The notes: generated by a model from the sequence alone, not told the origin. A stretch of DNA of 33,835 nucleotides from Planctomycetaceae bacterium (GCA_029259845.1 JAJDEI010000063.1:2501-36335); one strand, 5' to 3'; shown: positions 16,847 to 26,430, counted from the first letter of the stretch. Numbers and translations: made by a program.

Positions 16847-18498
16847 TTGGCTTCCAGCTCCCGCCATTGCAGACAGAAATATCCGAGAATCAGGCACGGC
16901 AGAACAAACGCCACCGTCGTGGCGATGGCCGGCATCATTGAATTACTCCAGGGCACGTCAAAACCGTTCGCCACGAAGGGGGTCATGTCAAAATGCGTGA
17001 AATCCGGGATGACGTTCTGCAATAACAGCAGTCCCTCGAAGACACGGGAATCCACCCACTTGATCACGCTCGTCGCGGCCCCTTCCGGAAGAGGCGACTG
17101 CACGTTCATCTGCGTGACGATGCGGTAGGCCGACTCCAGCACCCCCCCGCCGATCACCTTGCCCTGATTGTACTCGCCCAGCAGCTTGCTCATGAACGGC
17201 CGCAGCGACAGCCCTGTCAGCACGAGAGAAAACGTCAACAGCGTGGCAACCGGGCCCTTGACGAACGTGCTCGCTGTCGTCCCCAGCACGACCACCAGCA
17301 GGGCCATCATCCACGTTCCGGCAATCGCCTTGACGTAGCCCGAACTGAAGGGCCGGTCCGGAGAACGGATGAATAAGTCCGTTCGCGCGGCACCCAGGTA
17401 CTGGGCCGCATCGACGCAGCGGACTTCAATGGTCAACTTGCCGTCTTTCATCAAATCGTCAAACAGATCAACCGACCGAGATTCGCGTTCCCCCTCGGGC
17501 GTATAGGTCAGCTTTCGCGGAATGTTCACGATTGGCGTCCGACCGCCCTCCCGGCTGCTCCGCGTCTGGATATCCGCAAACTCCCTGACCTCGAACGGCA
17601 CAGGGGGATAGGGCACACGCAGCCCGGCGTCTTCGTTGACGAGCGCCAGTTGCGCCTGCACCTCCTGCTCGATGTTTCCCTTAAACGAGCGGAACAACTC
17701 GAATCGGTACTCCAACTGCACCCCGTCGTCTGAGCGAATGTGGCCGACGTCGAGGTCTTCAAAATGGTAAACGGCCCGGGCGCGGGTGTTGCCTTCGATA
17801 AAGCTGCGAAACGTCCACATGTCGCCGACATTGGAACCATGCTGGGCCGGCTCTCCGGTCCGTGTGATGAACGACAACGTGCCGTACACCGGAACCCGGC
17901 TGGTCAACTGGCTCTGGGCGTCCGGGGGGACGTGGCGGACGATCCACACATAGCCGACCGCCCCCATCAGGGCGACGCCCATGGTGATGATCGCGCTGTA
18001 GCCCAGCATCCGGCCGAGCACGACTTCCGTGCGGCGGACCGGCTTCGTCACCACGGTGTGCAGAGAGCGGGCTTTGATGTCAGCGGGCAGCCCCCAGCAG
18101 GCGAGCAGCAATGCCACAGGGATTGTCAGCCAGCGGATCGCCATCAAGACAAAGCTGATGTATGGTTTGGCCGGCGTGTCGACATCGCTGCCGCTGAGAA
18201 ACCAGCCAGCGAACATGAATAGCAGCACGAACACCACCCCGACAAGGACGTCCTGGCGGCGAATCGATTCTTTCATGGTCAGTCCGGCGATGGCGCCCAC
18301 GCGTCGCAGGGACATGCCGAACAGGTCGCCGATCGCGCGGCGAATCGCCGACCAAATCTTGGCCGGCCCTGTCATCCCACCTTCCGACAGCGAGATGACA
18401 ACGGCCACGGCGGCGGCAATGCCCGCGCAAACCACCACGACCGCGACCCACTTCAGCAGAGCGAACAGGGGATCGAACTGTTGGATATCAGTCAGCAT
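16843..18498 (-). CDS. ABC transporter permease with large soluble insert
   Basis: The 551-residue membrane protein has helices near residues 12-38, 82-103, 113-138 and 162-190, then about 200 residues of soluble beta-rich sequence (190-395, with VYHFEDLDVGHIRSDDG and FEVREFADIQTRSS). Further helices follow around 400-450 (ALLVVVLGTTASTFVKG, LLTFSLVLTGLSLRPFM) and 520-545 (MMPAIATTVAFVLPCLILGYF). The layout matches ABC-2-type permeases (NosY/GldF-like) with an enlarged periplasmic loop. It is overlapped by the next gene and preceded by the ATPase gene 284 bases upstream. The transported substrate is not evident. Confidence 0.83.
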   Translation of the reverse strand: MLTDIQQFDPLFALLKWVAVVVVCAGIAAAVAVVISLSEGGMTGPAKIWSAIRRAIGDLFGMSLRRVGAIAGLTMKESIRRQDVLVGVVFVLLFMFAGWFLSGSDVDTPAKPYISFVLMAIRWLTIPVALLLACWGLPADIKARSLHTVVTKPVRRTEVVLGRMLGYSAIITMGVALMGAVGYVWIVRHVPPDAQSQLTSRVPVYGTLSFITRTGEPAQHGSNVGDMWTFRSFIEGNTRARAVYHFEDLDVGHIRSDDGVQLEYRFELFRSFKGNIEQEVQAQLALVNEDAGLRVPYPPVPFEVREFADIQTRSSREGGRTPIVNIPRKLTYTPEGERESRSVDLFDDLMKDGKLTIEVRCVDAAQYLGAARTDLFIRSPDRPFSSGYVKAIAGTWMMALLVVVLGTTASTFVKGPVATLLTFSLVLTGLSLRPFMSKLLGEYNQGKVIGGGVLESAYRIVTQMNVQSPLPEGAATSVIKWVDSRVFEGLLLLQNVIPDFTHFDMTPFVANGFDVPWSNSMMPAIATTVAFVLPCLILGYFCLQWRELEAK

Positions 18499-18782
18499 GC
18501 TGCACCATCGATTATTTCACAAGCGGGTTTCCCGATGGGATCGTTCCCCCAAGGGATAGCCGTCTATTCTCGCACGTGGATGTTTGTCAGGCGTGTTCTG
18601 TGTCTTCAAAGCCCGGCCGCTCACAGAACCCGACCGCTCACAGTGTGGGTGACCGAAGTTCTCTCCTCCGGGCGACTTCGTCCGAGGCGATTCGTCAGGG
18701 CAGCCAACGACAGAGCCGGCGGCGACCCGTTCCGTGAACTCTTTCCCCGCGGCGGGAAGCGCCCGGAGTCGTCGTCGTGGAA

Positions 18783-19748
18783 TCAGGATGCCGCTTCCTC
18801 GACCTTCGCTGCGGTTGCCGGAGGAGTTTTCGCTCCATCTTCCTCCGACGTGTCCTCTCCGGGCCGTTCGCCCGGCACGAACCGCCGCCCCGGACGCGTT
18901 TTGCTCTCATGCACCGTTCGCAGGAACAGGTCCTCGAGCGTCGTCTTCGGATGGTCGACTTTGACGACCTCGGCCTTGTGCCGCGCCAAAACCTCTTTGA
19001 CCTCGCGAATCACGTCATCGCTCAGCCGGGACGTCAGGATTTGCGTCTCGTCCTGTTCCTGCAGCAGCTCGGACACACTGCCGATGACCTTCAGTTCGCC
19101 GGAGTACAGGATCGCGATCCGGTCGCAGACGTCCTGGACGTCCGCCAACAGGTGCGAGCACATCACGACCGTCTTCCCCTCATCGCGGAGCTTGAGGATC
19201 ATGTCCTTCATATCCCGCGTGCCGAGCGGGTCCAGTCCGCTCGTCGGCTCATCGAGGAGCACGAGATCGGGATCGTTAATCAATGCCTGCGCGAGTCCGA
19301 TGCGGCGGGTCATTCCCTTGGAATACTCTTTGAGCTGCCGCCGTCGGGCCTTGTCCAGACCGACAAGCTCAATCAGCGCGTCCTTTCGCTCCTTCCGCAC
19401 TTTGGCCGACATGTTGAACAGCCGCCCGTAAAAGTCGAGCGTCTCATCGGCGTTCAAAAAGCGGTACAGGTACGACTCTTCCGGCAGATACCCAATCTGC
19501 TCGTTCTTTTCGACGTCGTGAGCCGGCTTGCCCATGACGGTAATTTCGCCCTCGGTCGGAAACAACAGCCCCAACAGCAGCTTGAGCGTCGTCGTCTTGC
19601 CGGAACCGTTTGGTCCCAGCAGCCCGAACACTTCGCCTTTTTTCACCTCAAGGCTTAGCGAGTTCAGGGCCTGAACTTTCTTGCGTCCCCAGAAGTCCCG
19701 ATAAACCTTGGTCAAATTGCGAATTTGGATGACGGATTCGTTGTCCAT
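18783..19748 (-). CDS. ABC transporter ATP-binding protein
   Basis: This 321-residue ATPase shows Walker A GPNGSGKT at 45-52, signature [15 protein letters not shown] around 142-156, Walker [14 protein letters not shown] at 162-174 and the H-loop in MCSHLLADV. The sequence belongs to the CcmA/NosF/GldA-type branch that works with ABC-2 permeases. A C-terminal tail from about residue 280 is charged and low in complexity ([15 protein letters not shown]). The start at 19748 follows AAGGGGG. It should power the downstream permease, forming the energising half of the cluster that ends with the DUF4159 protein. Confidence 0.92.
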   Translation of the reverse strand: MDNESVIQIRNLTKVYRDFWGRKKVQALNSLSLEVKKGEVFGLLGPNGSGKTTTLKLLLGLLFPTEGEITVMGKPAHDVEKNEQIGYLPEESYLYRFLNADETLDFYGRLFNMSAKVRKERKDALIELVGLDKARRRQLKEYSKGMTRRIGLAQALINDPDLVLLDEPTSGLDPLGTRDMKDMILKLRDEGKTVVMCSHLLADVQDVCDRIAILYSGELKVIGSVSELLQEQDETQILTSRLSDDVIREVKEVLARHKAEVVKVDHPKTTLEDLFLRTVHESKTRPGRRFVPGERPGEDTSEEDGAKTPPATAAKVEEAAS

Positions 19749-20252
19749 CTCACCCCCTTAAGCCATGCCGACAACCGCGCACCACCCCGAAGGACAGCGC
19801 GCTGCGACCGGCGACGCGAGAAAAACTGATAACGAGAATCAAAACGGAAGGAATGACCGAATCTACGTGTCGCAGCCATCAACCGTTTGAGAAACTTCAC
19901 CTCTTTAATAATGACAGCAACCAAATATCCGGTGCCGGCACTCCACTCCCGACTCGAATCCGAGCCGTCCTCAACATGCACGCTCAAATTGACGGGCCCG
20001 TTCGGCAGACCCTCGGGAAGCGAATCATCAATGTAAGGCTCACCGACACCGGATTCAAGCACCGACCGTGTGTCCGGCGCGGTCTTTGCCCCTTGGGGGC
20101 CTTTCAATCTCCGATTCTAGCGTCTGAGGAACCTGGGTTGAAGCAGACAAGTGTGCGGTGCATTACACTCGCGCGATACTTTCGTTTCGTCGAAGTCTCG
20201 CCTACGATACCGCCGACCGACCTGTGGACATTCGAAGGAAGAGCATTTTCTG
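19749..20252. other. Divergent intergenic region between ABC ATPase and pgk
   Basis: This 504-base gap must hold both promoters. I see no gene, no RNA and no strong repeat. A possible pgk promoter, TTTCGT then 17 bases then TACGAT (about 20180-20208), is only a weak match to sigma-70 consensus. The ribosome binding site GAAGGAAG lies at about 20233-20240. Confidence 0.35.
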
Positions 20253-21470
<1,218 letters not shown>

Positions 21471-21474
21471 AACG

Positions 21475-21507
21475 GTTTAGCGGCACATTTCAAATGTGCA
21501 GCTAAAC
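21475..21507. terminator. Hairpin between convergent pgk and phosphodiesterase genes
   Basis: GTTTAGC (21475-21481) pairs with GCTAAAC (21501-21507), and GCACATTT (21483-21490) pairs with AAATGTGC (21492-21499), giving a long stem five bases after the pgk stop. No strong T-run follows, so efficiency is uncertain; it may act in both directions. Confidence 0.6.
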
Positions 21508-21536
21508 TGGTGTGCGGCGAAACTCCGACCGGCCCG

Positions 21537-22487
21537 TTAACCCAGACAATCCCGCACGCGTGCCGCGCGGTCCGGGAAGTCCGAAAACAGCCCGTCGACC
21601 TCCGCATCGACATAGAACATCCGCAACAGGGCATCGAAGTCGTCACACCACTCCGGCATTCCGTCCGCCCGAAACGTCCACGGATGCACGACCAACCCCT
21701 GCTGGTGAGCCGCCTCGACGAGCGGTGTTCGCACCGGTTGTCCGTTTGAGTCCAAACCGCTGACCACCAACGTCAGCAGCGGGCCAAGCCCGTCCGCATA
21801 TTCGGCGATCTTGCGCATCGCCTCACCGGTCCGCGCGGCATTGAACTCGGACGGTGTTTCGGCCCACTCGGTTTCGTAAATGAGCTGGACCAGCCGCAAC
21901 TGACAGTCGAGGTCCTGCCGCAGCCGTCGCGTCTCCGCCGCGTCAAAACACTGGACGAAACACGCATCTTCACGGGAGCGAAATCCGTATTGCGTGAGCA
22001 CCTCCAGCACTTTGCGGCTAATGTCCTTCCCCTGTTCGCGATGAAACGCCGGCTGCTTGATCTCCGGATAGATGCCCACGCTCTTGCCGGTGCTGCGGTT
22101 CAACCCCTGAACCAGTTCGATCTCTTCCGTCAGCGTGGGCACCTCGAAGCGGCTCTTGCCCGCCGGGAATCGGCCGGGAAACACCACCTCTCCCGTCTCA
22201 TGATCGATCCGCTCGGTGACGTGCAGCAATTTGATCTCATCCAGAGTGAAATCGATCGCATAGTACCGTCCGTCCTCACGCTTGCGGTCCGCAAACATCG
22301 CAGCGACGTTCGTGACCGTATCAAGAAAAATATCGTGCAGCACGATTGGCACATCGTCCGCCGTCAACACGCAGTCCTGTTCGAGAAAATCCGCCCCCAT
22401 CGCATACGCCAGCGCCTTCGCCTCCAACGTATGTTCCGGCAGATACCCGGACGCCCCCCGGTGAGCAATCACAATCGGCCGCGCCAT
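21537..22487 (-). CDS. Glycerophosphodiester phosphodiesterase
   Basis: The 316-residue enzyme belongs to the GDPD (GlpQ/UgpQ) family, which hydrolyses glycerophosphodiesters to glycerol-3-phosphate and an alcohol. Visible family motifs are VIAHRGASGYLPEHT, FLEQDCVLTADDVPIVLHD, GIYPEIKQP and the C-terminal VHPWTFRADG and DGLFSDFPD. The size and the insert before VPTLTEEIELVQGLN are GlpQ-like, but no signal peptide is present, so it is probably cytoplasmic. The ATG at 22487 follows GGAG. A structured leader with a terminator lies 92 bases upstream on the same strand (see the ncRNA entry). Confidence 0.92.
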   Translation of the reverse strand: MARPIVIAHRGASGYLPEHTLEAKALAYAMGADFLEQDCVLTADDVPIVLHDIFLDTVTNVAAMFADRKREDGRYYAIDFTLDEIKLLHVTERIDHETGEVVFPGRFPAGKSRFEVPTLTEEIELVQGLNRSTGKSVGIYPEIKQPAFHREQGKDISRKVLEVLTQYGFRSREDACFVQCFDAAETRRLRQDLDCQLRLVQLIYETEWAETPSEFNAARTGEAMRKIAEYADGLGPLLTLVVSGLDSNGQPVRTPLVEAAHQQGLVVHPWTFRADGMPEWCDDFDALLRMFYVDAEVDGLFSDFPDRAARVRDCLG

Positions 22488-22520
22488 GGGTCCACTCCGT
22501 GGAAGTTGATTGGCTGACTT

Positions 22521-22578
22521 GTTGACTCGCTGATTCGTTTATTCGAGTTCGAACGAATCAACGAATCATCAAGTCAAC
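22521..22578. repeat. Imperfect palindrome upstream of the phosphodiesterase gene
   Basis: GTTGACTCGCTGATTCGTT (22521-22539) is complementary to AACGAATCATCAAGTCAAC (22560-22578) with two mismatches; the spacer itself is rich in ATTCG/CGAAT. It lies between the candidate terminator at 22579-22612 and the gene start, and could be an alternative stem or a dispersed repeat. Confidence 0.55.
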
Positions 22579-22612
22579 AAAAAAGCCCGGCCCCAACCAG
22601 TGTCGGGACCGG
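22579..22612 (-). terminator. Intrinsic terminator of the candidate RNA
   Basis: On the - strand, CCGGTCCC (22612-22605) pairs with GGGGCCGG (22594-22587), one mismatch, and six U follow two bases later. This is a textbook Rho-independent signal 92 bases before the phosphodiesterase start, so it can end a small RNA or attenuate the gene. Confidence 0.65.
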
Positions 22613-22750
22613 ACCGTCATTTCTCGTTTGGATCAGTCGGTGATCCCGACGAGTTGGTGGCTGTCAGGCTGGACAGCCCGCCGACTGTCTTCTAGACAGT
22701 ACCACCTCGTTGGCTAATACAGTCATATTCCACAGACCACCTCCTTTCTT
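22579..22750 (-). ncRNA. Candidate structured RNA or attenuator with short leader ORFs
   Basis: Reading the - strand, AAAGGAGGTGG (around 22747-22737) is followed by two possible short ORFs: a 13-codon frame from GTG at 22733, ideally spaced, and a 20-codon frame from ATG at 22726. The RNA can then fold as follows. CGAGGTGGT (22709-22701) pairs with ACCAACTCG (22658-22650), one mismatch. This closes over a 7-bp hairpin ACTGTCT-AGA-AGACAGT (22700-22684) and a second hairpin GGCTGTC/GACAGCC (22678-22659). GTCGG/CCGAC (22650-22636) forms a third hairpin. It ends in a GC-rich stem (22612-22605 with 22594-22587) and six U (22584-22579). Both short ORFs stop inside the hairpins. It may be a small RNA or a leader controlling the downstream phosphodiesterase gene. 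I recognise no known RNA family. Confidence 0.45.
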
Positions 22751-23028
22751 GGTTGAACTTCCTGTTTCGATCGGCAAGCCATACCGACCCCGTCACAGGC
22801 TTGAGTCCCGCCGCGCTGCGTATCGCGCGGCCCAACAACGCAATGATCGCAACTTTCCGAGCGGCATCAACCCCGAAATCGGCTTCGGCGAAACACTTTC
22901 CGCAACTGACGCTGTCAGAAAGAGTTGCAAATCGGGAGTCAAGCGGCACAACCGGCAGATTCGGCCGAAAGTCCCCCTCCCAAGCCGACGGCTTTGCTGT
23001 CGACCAGCCACCAAAGGCTGCCGCACCA
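22751..23028. other. Region between candidate RNA and glycosyltransferase stop
   Basis: No confident gene. A - strand frame of 85 codons (22949-22692) runs through it and ends in the 13-codon leader frame, but its sequence resembles no family. The promoter of the candidate RNA should lie here; I see no strong hexamers. Confidence 0.3.
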
Positions 23029-24171
23029 TCAAGCCGTCCGCTGCCATGTGGCTCGGAAGCGGCCCCGGAAGGCGTCCCACAGGGCCGCCAATGTCGTCGC
23101 GTTCAACGTGAGAAACATCAGCGGCAGGCCAAACGAACGGGACTGTCTCCCGGCTCGCTGATACGCCATGCCGACTAACGCACTCCCGTAGAACCCGATC
23201 TGGGCGATCATCAGTCCCAGGTAGAGCGATTGCCCGGCGAGCAGCAGATTCGTGATCAGCACGACCCCCAGCAGGGCCGGTGAGACCAGCCGGGCCAGCT
23301 TGTGGCTGACGAACTCCCACCAGATTGGATTTCGCCACGGCAGCAGCCAGCGCGGCTGATTGACGACCAACTGGGCACAACCGGCGATTGTCCGCCGCTT
23401 ACGGACCGACTCCTGTCCGGCGGACTGCGACGGCCGGTCCCAGGCGATGGCCCCCGGCTCCAGAAGACAGCGGTAACCCTGCTCCACCGCCTGCATCGGA
23501 ATCACCACGTCGTCGAGCAGCGTGTTCTCGGGCACCGGCCGGAACAGCTCGCGGCGAATCGCATACAGCGCCCCCGTCGCCCCCGGCACGGAGCGGAAGC
23601 GGCTTTCGCACTTGCGGATGAACTTCTCGTAAGCCCAATAGGCCCCAATTCCCTCGGCGGCGGCTGTTGTGCCTTCCGCCTTGCGGAACATCAATTCGCC
23701 GCTGACGACCCCCACCCGCCGGTCCGCGAAGGGAGCCGTCAATCGGCTGAGAGCCGCCGGATCGAACGCCTGCCTCGCGTCGGTCAGCACGACCACGTCG
23801 CTGCCGCACTGCGGGACGACATCGTTGAGCACGGACGGTTTTCCGCGCCGCTCGGCGAACGGAATCAGTCGAACCCGGGCATCGCCGTAGGCCGCGACGA
23901 CTTCCGCCGTCTCATCATCCGACCCGTCCGAGCCGATGAGCACCTCAGCGATCAGGTCGGCACGGTCCGAGCCAAACAGACTGTCCAGCTTCGCGGTCAG
24001 CCGGTGTGCCTCATTGTGACCAACGATCACCACCGACAGCGGCGCTTGCCATGGCTCCCGGTGCGTTTTTCCCCCACGGCAGCGCGCGCAGGCCCAAACC
24101 AATATCGGATACCCGGCGTAAATGTACAGCAGCCCGACCAGGCTGAGCCAAAACAACGCTTCCACAATCAT
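23029..24171 (-). CDS. Membrane-associated family 2 glycosyltransferase
   Basis: The 380-residue protein has an N-terminal membrane helix (LFWLSLVGLLYIYAGYPILVW) and a GT-A fold typical of GT2 enzymes: LSVVIVGHNEAHRL, LIGSDGSDDETAEVV, RRGKPSVLNDVV, VVVLTDARQAF as the metal-binding region, LLDDVVIPMQ and the acceptor-side QESVRKRRTIAG. Two or three more helices close the C-terminus (LVSPALLGVVLITNLLLAG, LGLMIAQIGFYGSALVGMAY). Such enzymes transfer sugars from nucleotide donors to lipid or polysaccharide acceptors at the membrane. I use the ATG at 24171; a GTG one codon earlier is possible. No polysaccharide cluster surrounds it. Confidence 0.88.
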   Translation of the reverse strand: MIVEALFWLSLVGLLYIYAGYPILVWACARCRGGKTHREPWQAPLSVVIVGHNEAHRLTAKLDSLFGSDRADLIAEVLIGSDGSDDETAEVVAAYGDARVRLIPFAERRGKPSVLNDVVPQCGSDVVVLTDARQAFDPAALSRLTAPFADRRVGVVSGELMFRKAEGTTAAAEGIGAYWAYEKFIRKCESRFRSVPGATGALYAIRRELFRPVPENTLLDDVVIPMQAVEQGYRCLLEPGAIAWDRPSQSAGQESVRKRRTIAGCAQLVVNQPRWLLPWRNPIWWEFVSHKLARLVSPALLGVVLITNLLLAGQSLYLGLMIAQIGFYGSALVGMAYQRAGRQSRSFGLPLMFLTLNATTLAALWDAFRGRFRATWQRTA

Positions 24172-24189
24172 CACACTTAGGCTCTCAGA

Positions 24190-24340
24190 GGAAGATCAGG
24201 TCCTCCAAACGTATGCCAAAGGCGCTTCCCTGGATGATGCGGATGCCGAGCGACACCGGCGTACGCCACGATCGAAGGTGGGGCCGTAGGGAATGTGACG
24301 GCTGTTGGGCCGATTGAGGGCCGGCCAAGGATCCCCATCA
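24190..24340 (-). pseudogene. Possible decayed gene end, unidentified
   Basis: The - strand here encodes, in two frames, NRPNSRHIPYGPTFDRGV and then IQGSAFGIRLEDLIFL before a stop. The wording resembles the C-terminus of a planctomycete secreted or type II-like protein broken by a frameshift, but I cannot name the family. It is weakly supported. Confidence 0.2.
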
Positions 24341-24363
24341 AGAACGACCAATGTTCACGGACG

Positions 24364-24506
24364 AATCAGAGCCCCGAGCGTTAGCGACGGGTCGATCGCC
24401 ATGAGTTGAGTGAGGAGCTCGCGCCCCGTAGACTGGTGGTCGACGAGGCGGCGGAGACCGGTCCCCACACAACAGTGACCCGTCGCTAACGCTCAGGGCT
24501 CTGATT
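24364..24506. repeat. MITE-like element with 30-bp inverted ends
   Basis: The left end (24364-24393) and right end (24477-24506) are inverted copies, 29 of 30 bases matching, beginning AATCAGAGCCC and containing AGCGTTAGCGACGGGTC. The 83-base interior has no coding potential. Related arms occur at 32942-33076, and a shorter relative lies at 8105-8172; the outer AATCAGAGCC is shared with 25588-25691. No target-site duplication is obvious. Confidence 0.75.
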
Positions 24507-24520
24507 TGATGAGCGCCCTT

Positions 24521-24558
24521 TCAACTCACCCTCGGAAATTCAACTCACCATCGGAAAT
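24521..24558. repeat. Two tandem 19-bp repeats before the SDR gene
   Basis: TCAACTCACCCTCGGAAAT (24521-24539) is followed directly by TCAACTCACCATCGGAAAT (24540-24558), one mismatch. The second copy ends six bases before the ATG, so it sits where the ribosome binding site should be. It may be a tandem operator or a simple duplication. Confidence 0.65.
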
Positions 24559-24564
24559 ACTGAC

Positions 24565-25338
24565 ATGCTCCCCGGAATCAAACAGTTCGATCTGAGTGGT
24601 CGGGCGGCAATCGTCACGGGCGGTTCCAAGGGGCTCGGGGAGGCGATGGCGGCGGGGTTGGCCTCGGCGGGGGCCGATGTGCTACTCACGAGCCGGCATG
24701 CCGATGAAGCGGCTGAGACGGCGAAACAGACTGCTGCGGACTTTGGCCGGAAGGTGGTCGGCATCGAAAGCGACGTCACCGATCCGGAGAGCGTCAACGG
24801 CATGGTCGAGCGGGCGCTGAAGGAGTTTGGGCGGATCGACATCCTCGTCAGCAACGCGGGCATCAACATCCGCGGGCCGATCGATGAACTGACCCTGGAG
24901 CAGTTTCAGGAAGTGCTCAACATCAACGTGAGCGGCCTGTGGCTCTGTGCACGGGCCGTTGTTCCGCACATGAAAGAGCGCAAGAGTGGCCGCATCATCA
25001 ATCTGGGCAGCACGCTGGGCGTCGTCGGACTGGCGAACCGCACGCCGTACGCATCAAGCAAAGGGGCCGTCGTGCAGATGACGCGGGCGCTGGCCCTGGA
25101 ACTCGCCCCGTGGAACATTACCGTCAACGCAATCTGTCCCGGCCCGTTCCTCACACCCATGAACGAACCGATCGCAGATACCGACGAGGCGAAGAAGTTC
25201 ATTGTCGGAGCCGTCGCGCTGGACCGGTGGGGCCGTCTCGAAGAGATTCAGGGCGCGGCCATCTTCCTGGCGAGCGACGCGGCCAGTTACATGACCGGCA
25301 GCCTGCTGACCGTCGACGGCGGCTGGACGGCACGCTGA
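24565..25338 (+). CDS. Short-chain dehydrogenase/reductase (SDR), FabG/gluconate-dehydrogenase-like
   Basis: This is a 257-residue classical SDR with the dinucleotide-binding TGGSKGLG at 18-25, the VSNAG motif at 95-99, catalytic Ser149 in NLGST, and Tyr162/Lys166 in PYASSK. The Asn in NINVSG completes the tetrad, and the C-terminus MTGSLLTVDGGWTA is typical. A Ser-Arg after the second strand (LLTSRHADEA) suggests preference for NADP(H). The FDLSGRAAIVTGG start and general character fit 3-oxoacyl-ACP reductases or sugar/gluconate oxidoreductases; the substrate is not resolvable. No neighbouring catabolic genes help. Confidence 0.9.
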   Translation: MLPGIKQFDLSGRAAIVTGGSKGLGEAMAAGLASAGADVLLTSRHADEAAETAKQTAADFGRKVVGIESDVTDPESVNGMVERALKEFGRIDILVSNAGINIRGPIDELTLEQFQEVLNINVSGLWLCARAVVPHMKERKSGRIINLGSTLGVVGLANRTPYASSKGAVVQMTRALALELAPWNITVNAICPGPFLTPMNEPIADTDEAKKFIVGAVALDRWGRLEEIQGAAIFLASDAASYMTGSLLTVDGGWTAR

Positions 25339-25355
25339 GCCGTCGTTCGAGCGCC

Positions 25356-25556
25356 GGCGGGTGGCTGGGGCGCTATTGGTTGTTGAGGAGAGAGTTGGCC
25401 ATGGTTTTTCGCAATCTGACGACAACCAAAGAATTCTCCACGGCCCCAGTCGCGCGACTCACCTATCTGGGGCTGTGACGATTGCCGGTCGTGCGACCCG
25501 GCGAGGCAATTCCGTGCCTGCTGTCGGCTCCACCCACAACGGCGCCCCAGCCACCC
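25356..25556. repeat. Nested palindromic element, GGGTGGCTGGGGCGC ends
   Basis: The outer arms GGGTGGCTGGGGCGC (25359-25373) and its exact complement (25542-25556) enclose a small hairpin GCCCCAG/CTGGGGC (25443-25449 and 25467-25473). The same architecture recurs at 26885-27025. There is no coding potential inside. Confidence 0.7.
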
Positions 25557-25587
25557 ATCGTGACAGCATCAGACCGCCGTGCCGCCC

Positions 25588-25691
25588 TCAGAGCCGCGAC
25601 CGTGAGGAAGCGGGCCGCGGGACCGGGGCGGAGTGGTTCTGGAGGCCAGCCATGCGTGTGATTGGCCGCTTCCTCACGGGCGGGGCTCTGA
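25588..25691. repeat. Palindromic element with TCAGAGCC ends
   Basis: The left arm (25588-25613) and right arm (25666-25691) are inverted copies, 24 of 26 bases matching, with core CGTGAGGAAGCGG. The outer TCAGAGCC matches the ends of the elements at 24364-24506 and 32942-33076, while the inner arm differs. It lies just before the PH-domain gene. Confidence 0.7.
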
Positions 25692-25813
25692 TTTCTCGAA
25701 CTCAGTAGCGGTCGCGAGGCGATTCGCTGGATTGGGGGTGACGGCTTTGGTAGCCTACACCTCGCAGTTCTGTTGACCGATCTGAATCGCAGCCTTCGAG
25801 GAGTCCGTTACCG

Positions 25814-26335
25814 ATGCCTGCCGTGAAGCCTCAGGCGATTGCCGGCGTGAGTGCCGGGCACGAGTCCCTGATTGAGACCGTGTATCCCTCCATCGCCGCC
25901 TCTGGGATGGGGCGAGCGATCGGGCAGGTTTGCGATTCGATTCCGATTCGCGTGGCGGGGGTCAAGCTCTCCTACCTGCTGTTCGGACTGTTGATGGCGC
26001 CCTTCGCCCTCATCGGATATACGGTCTTCAAGCTGATGAACCACCGGTACGTGCTGACGAACCGCTCCGTCAAGGTGCTTTCGTCCCTGGGCGACAGCCT
26101 GAAGGCAGAGGTCGCCTTGGGAGAGATCGATGCGATTGCGATCACCGTGCGCGGCGGGCAGGCGTTCTACCACGCGGGAGATGTCGTGCTGCTCAAGCCG
26201 AATGGCGACGAATTGCTGACACTGCCGGGCGTGCCCCGTCCGGAGCGGTTCCGCCACGTGATCCTCGAAGCCCGTGACGCGCGGCTGCTCAACGATTCCT
26301 CGCTCGCCACCATCGACGCCCGGCAGTCAGCGTAG
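25814..26335 (+). CDS. Bacterial PH-domain membrane protein
   Basis: The 173-residue product has one or two membrane helices (VKLSYLLFGLLMAPFALIGYTVFKL, about 50-74). A bacterial pleckstrin-homology-like (bPH2/YdbS) module follows: HRYVLTNRSVKVL, VALGEIDAIAIT, GDVVLLKPNGDELLTLPGV, and a closing helix with PERFRHVILEARD. Such proteins sit at the cytoplasmic membrane; function is generally unknown. GAGGAG precedes the ATG by 11 bases. It is monocistronic by spacing and converges on rpmA. Confidence 0.78.
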   Translation: MPAVKPQAIAGVSAGHESLIETVYPSIAASGMGRAIGQVCDSIPIRVAGVKLSYLLFGLLMAPFALIGYTVFKLMNHRYVLTNRSVKVLSSLGDSLKAEVALGEIDAIAITVRGGQAFYHAGDVVLLKPNGDELLTLPGVPRPERFRHVILEARDARLLNDSSLATIDARQSA

Positions 26336-26430
26336 CCCCGGCGGTCAGAGGCTGCCCAGAAACTCGCCCTCCCGGAAACACGGACCTTCAGCGACCGCAG
26401 GGGTCGCGGCGCAGCGGGGGGATCGCAGCA

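Noticed and set aside
18609-18643. Two near-identical GCCGCTCACAG-type words in the gap between ABC ATPase and permease
   Set aside because: Too short and too close to coding DNA to claim a functional repeat.
22692-22949. 85-codon - strand frame ending in the leader peptide
   Set aside because: No homology, no signal for its start; the strong ribosome binding site lies inside it and points to the short ORFs instead.
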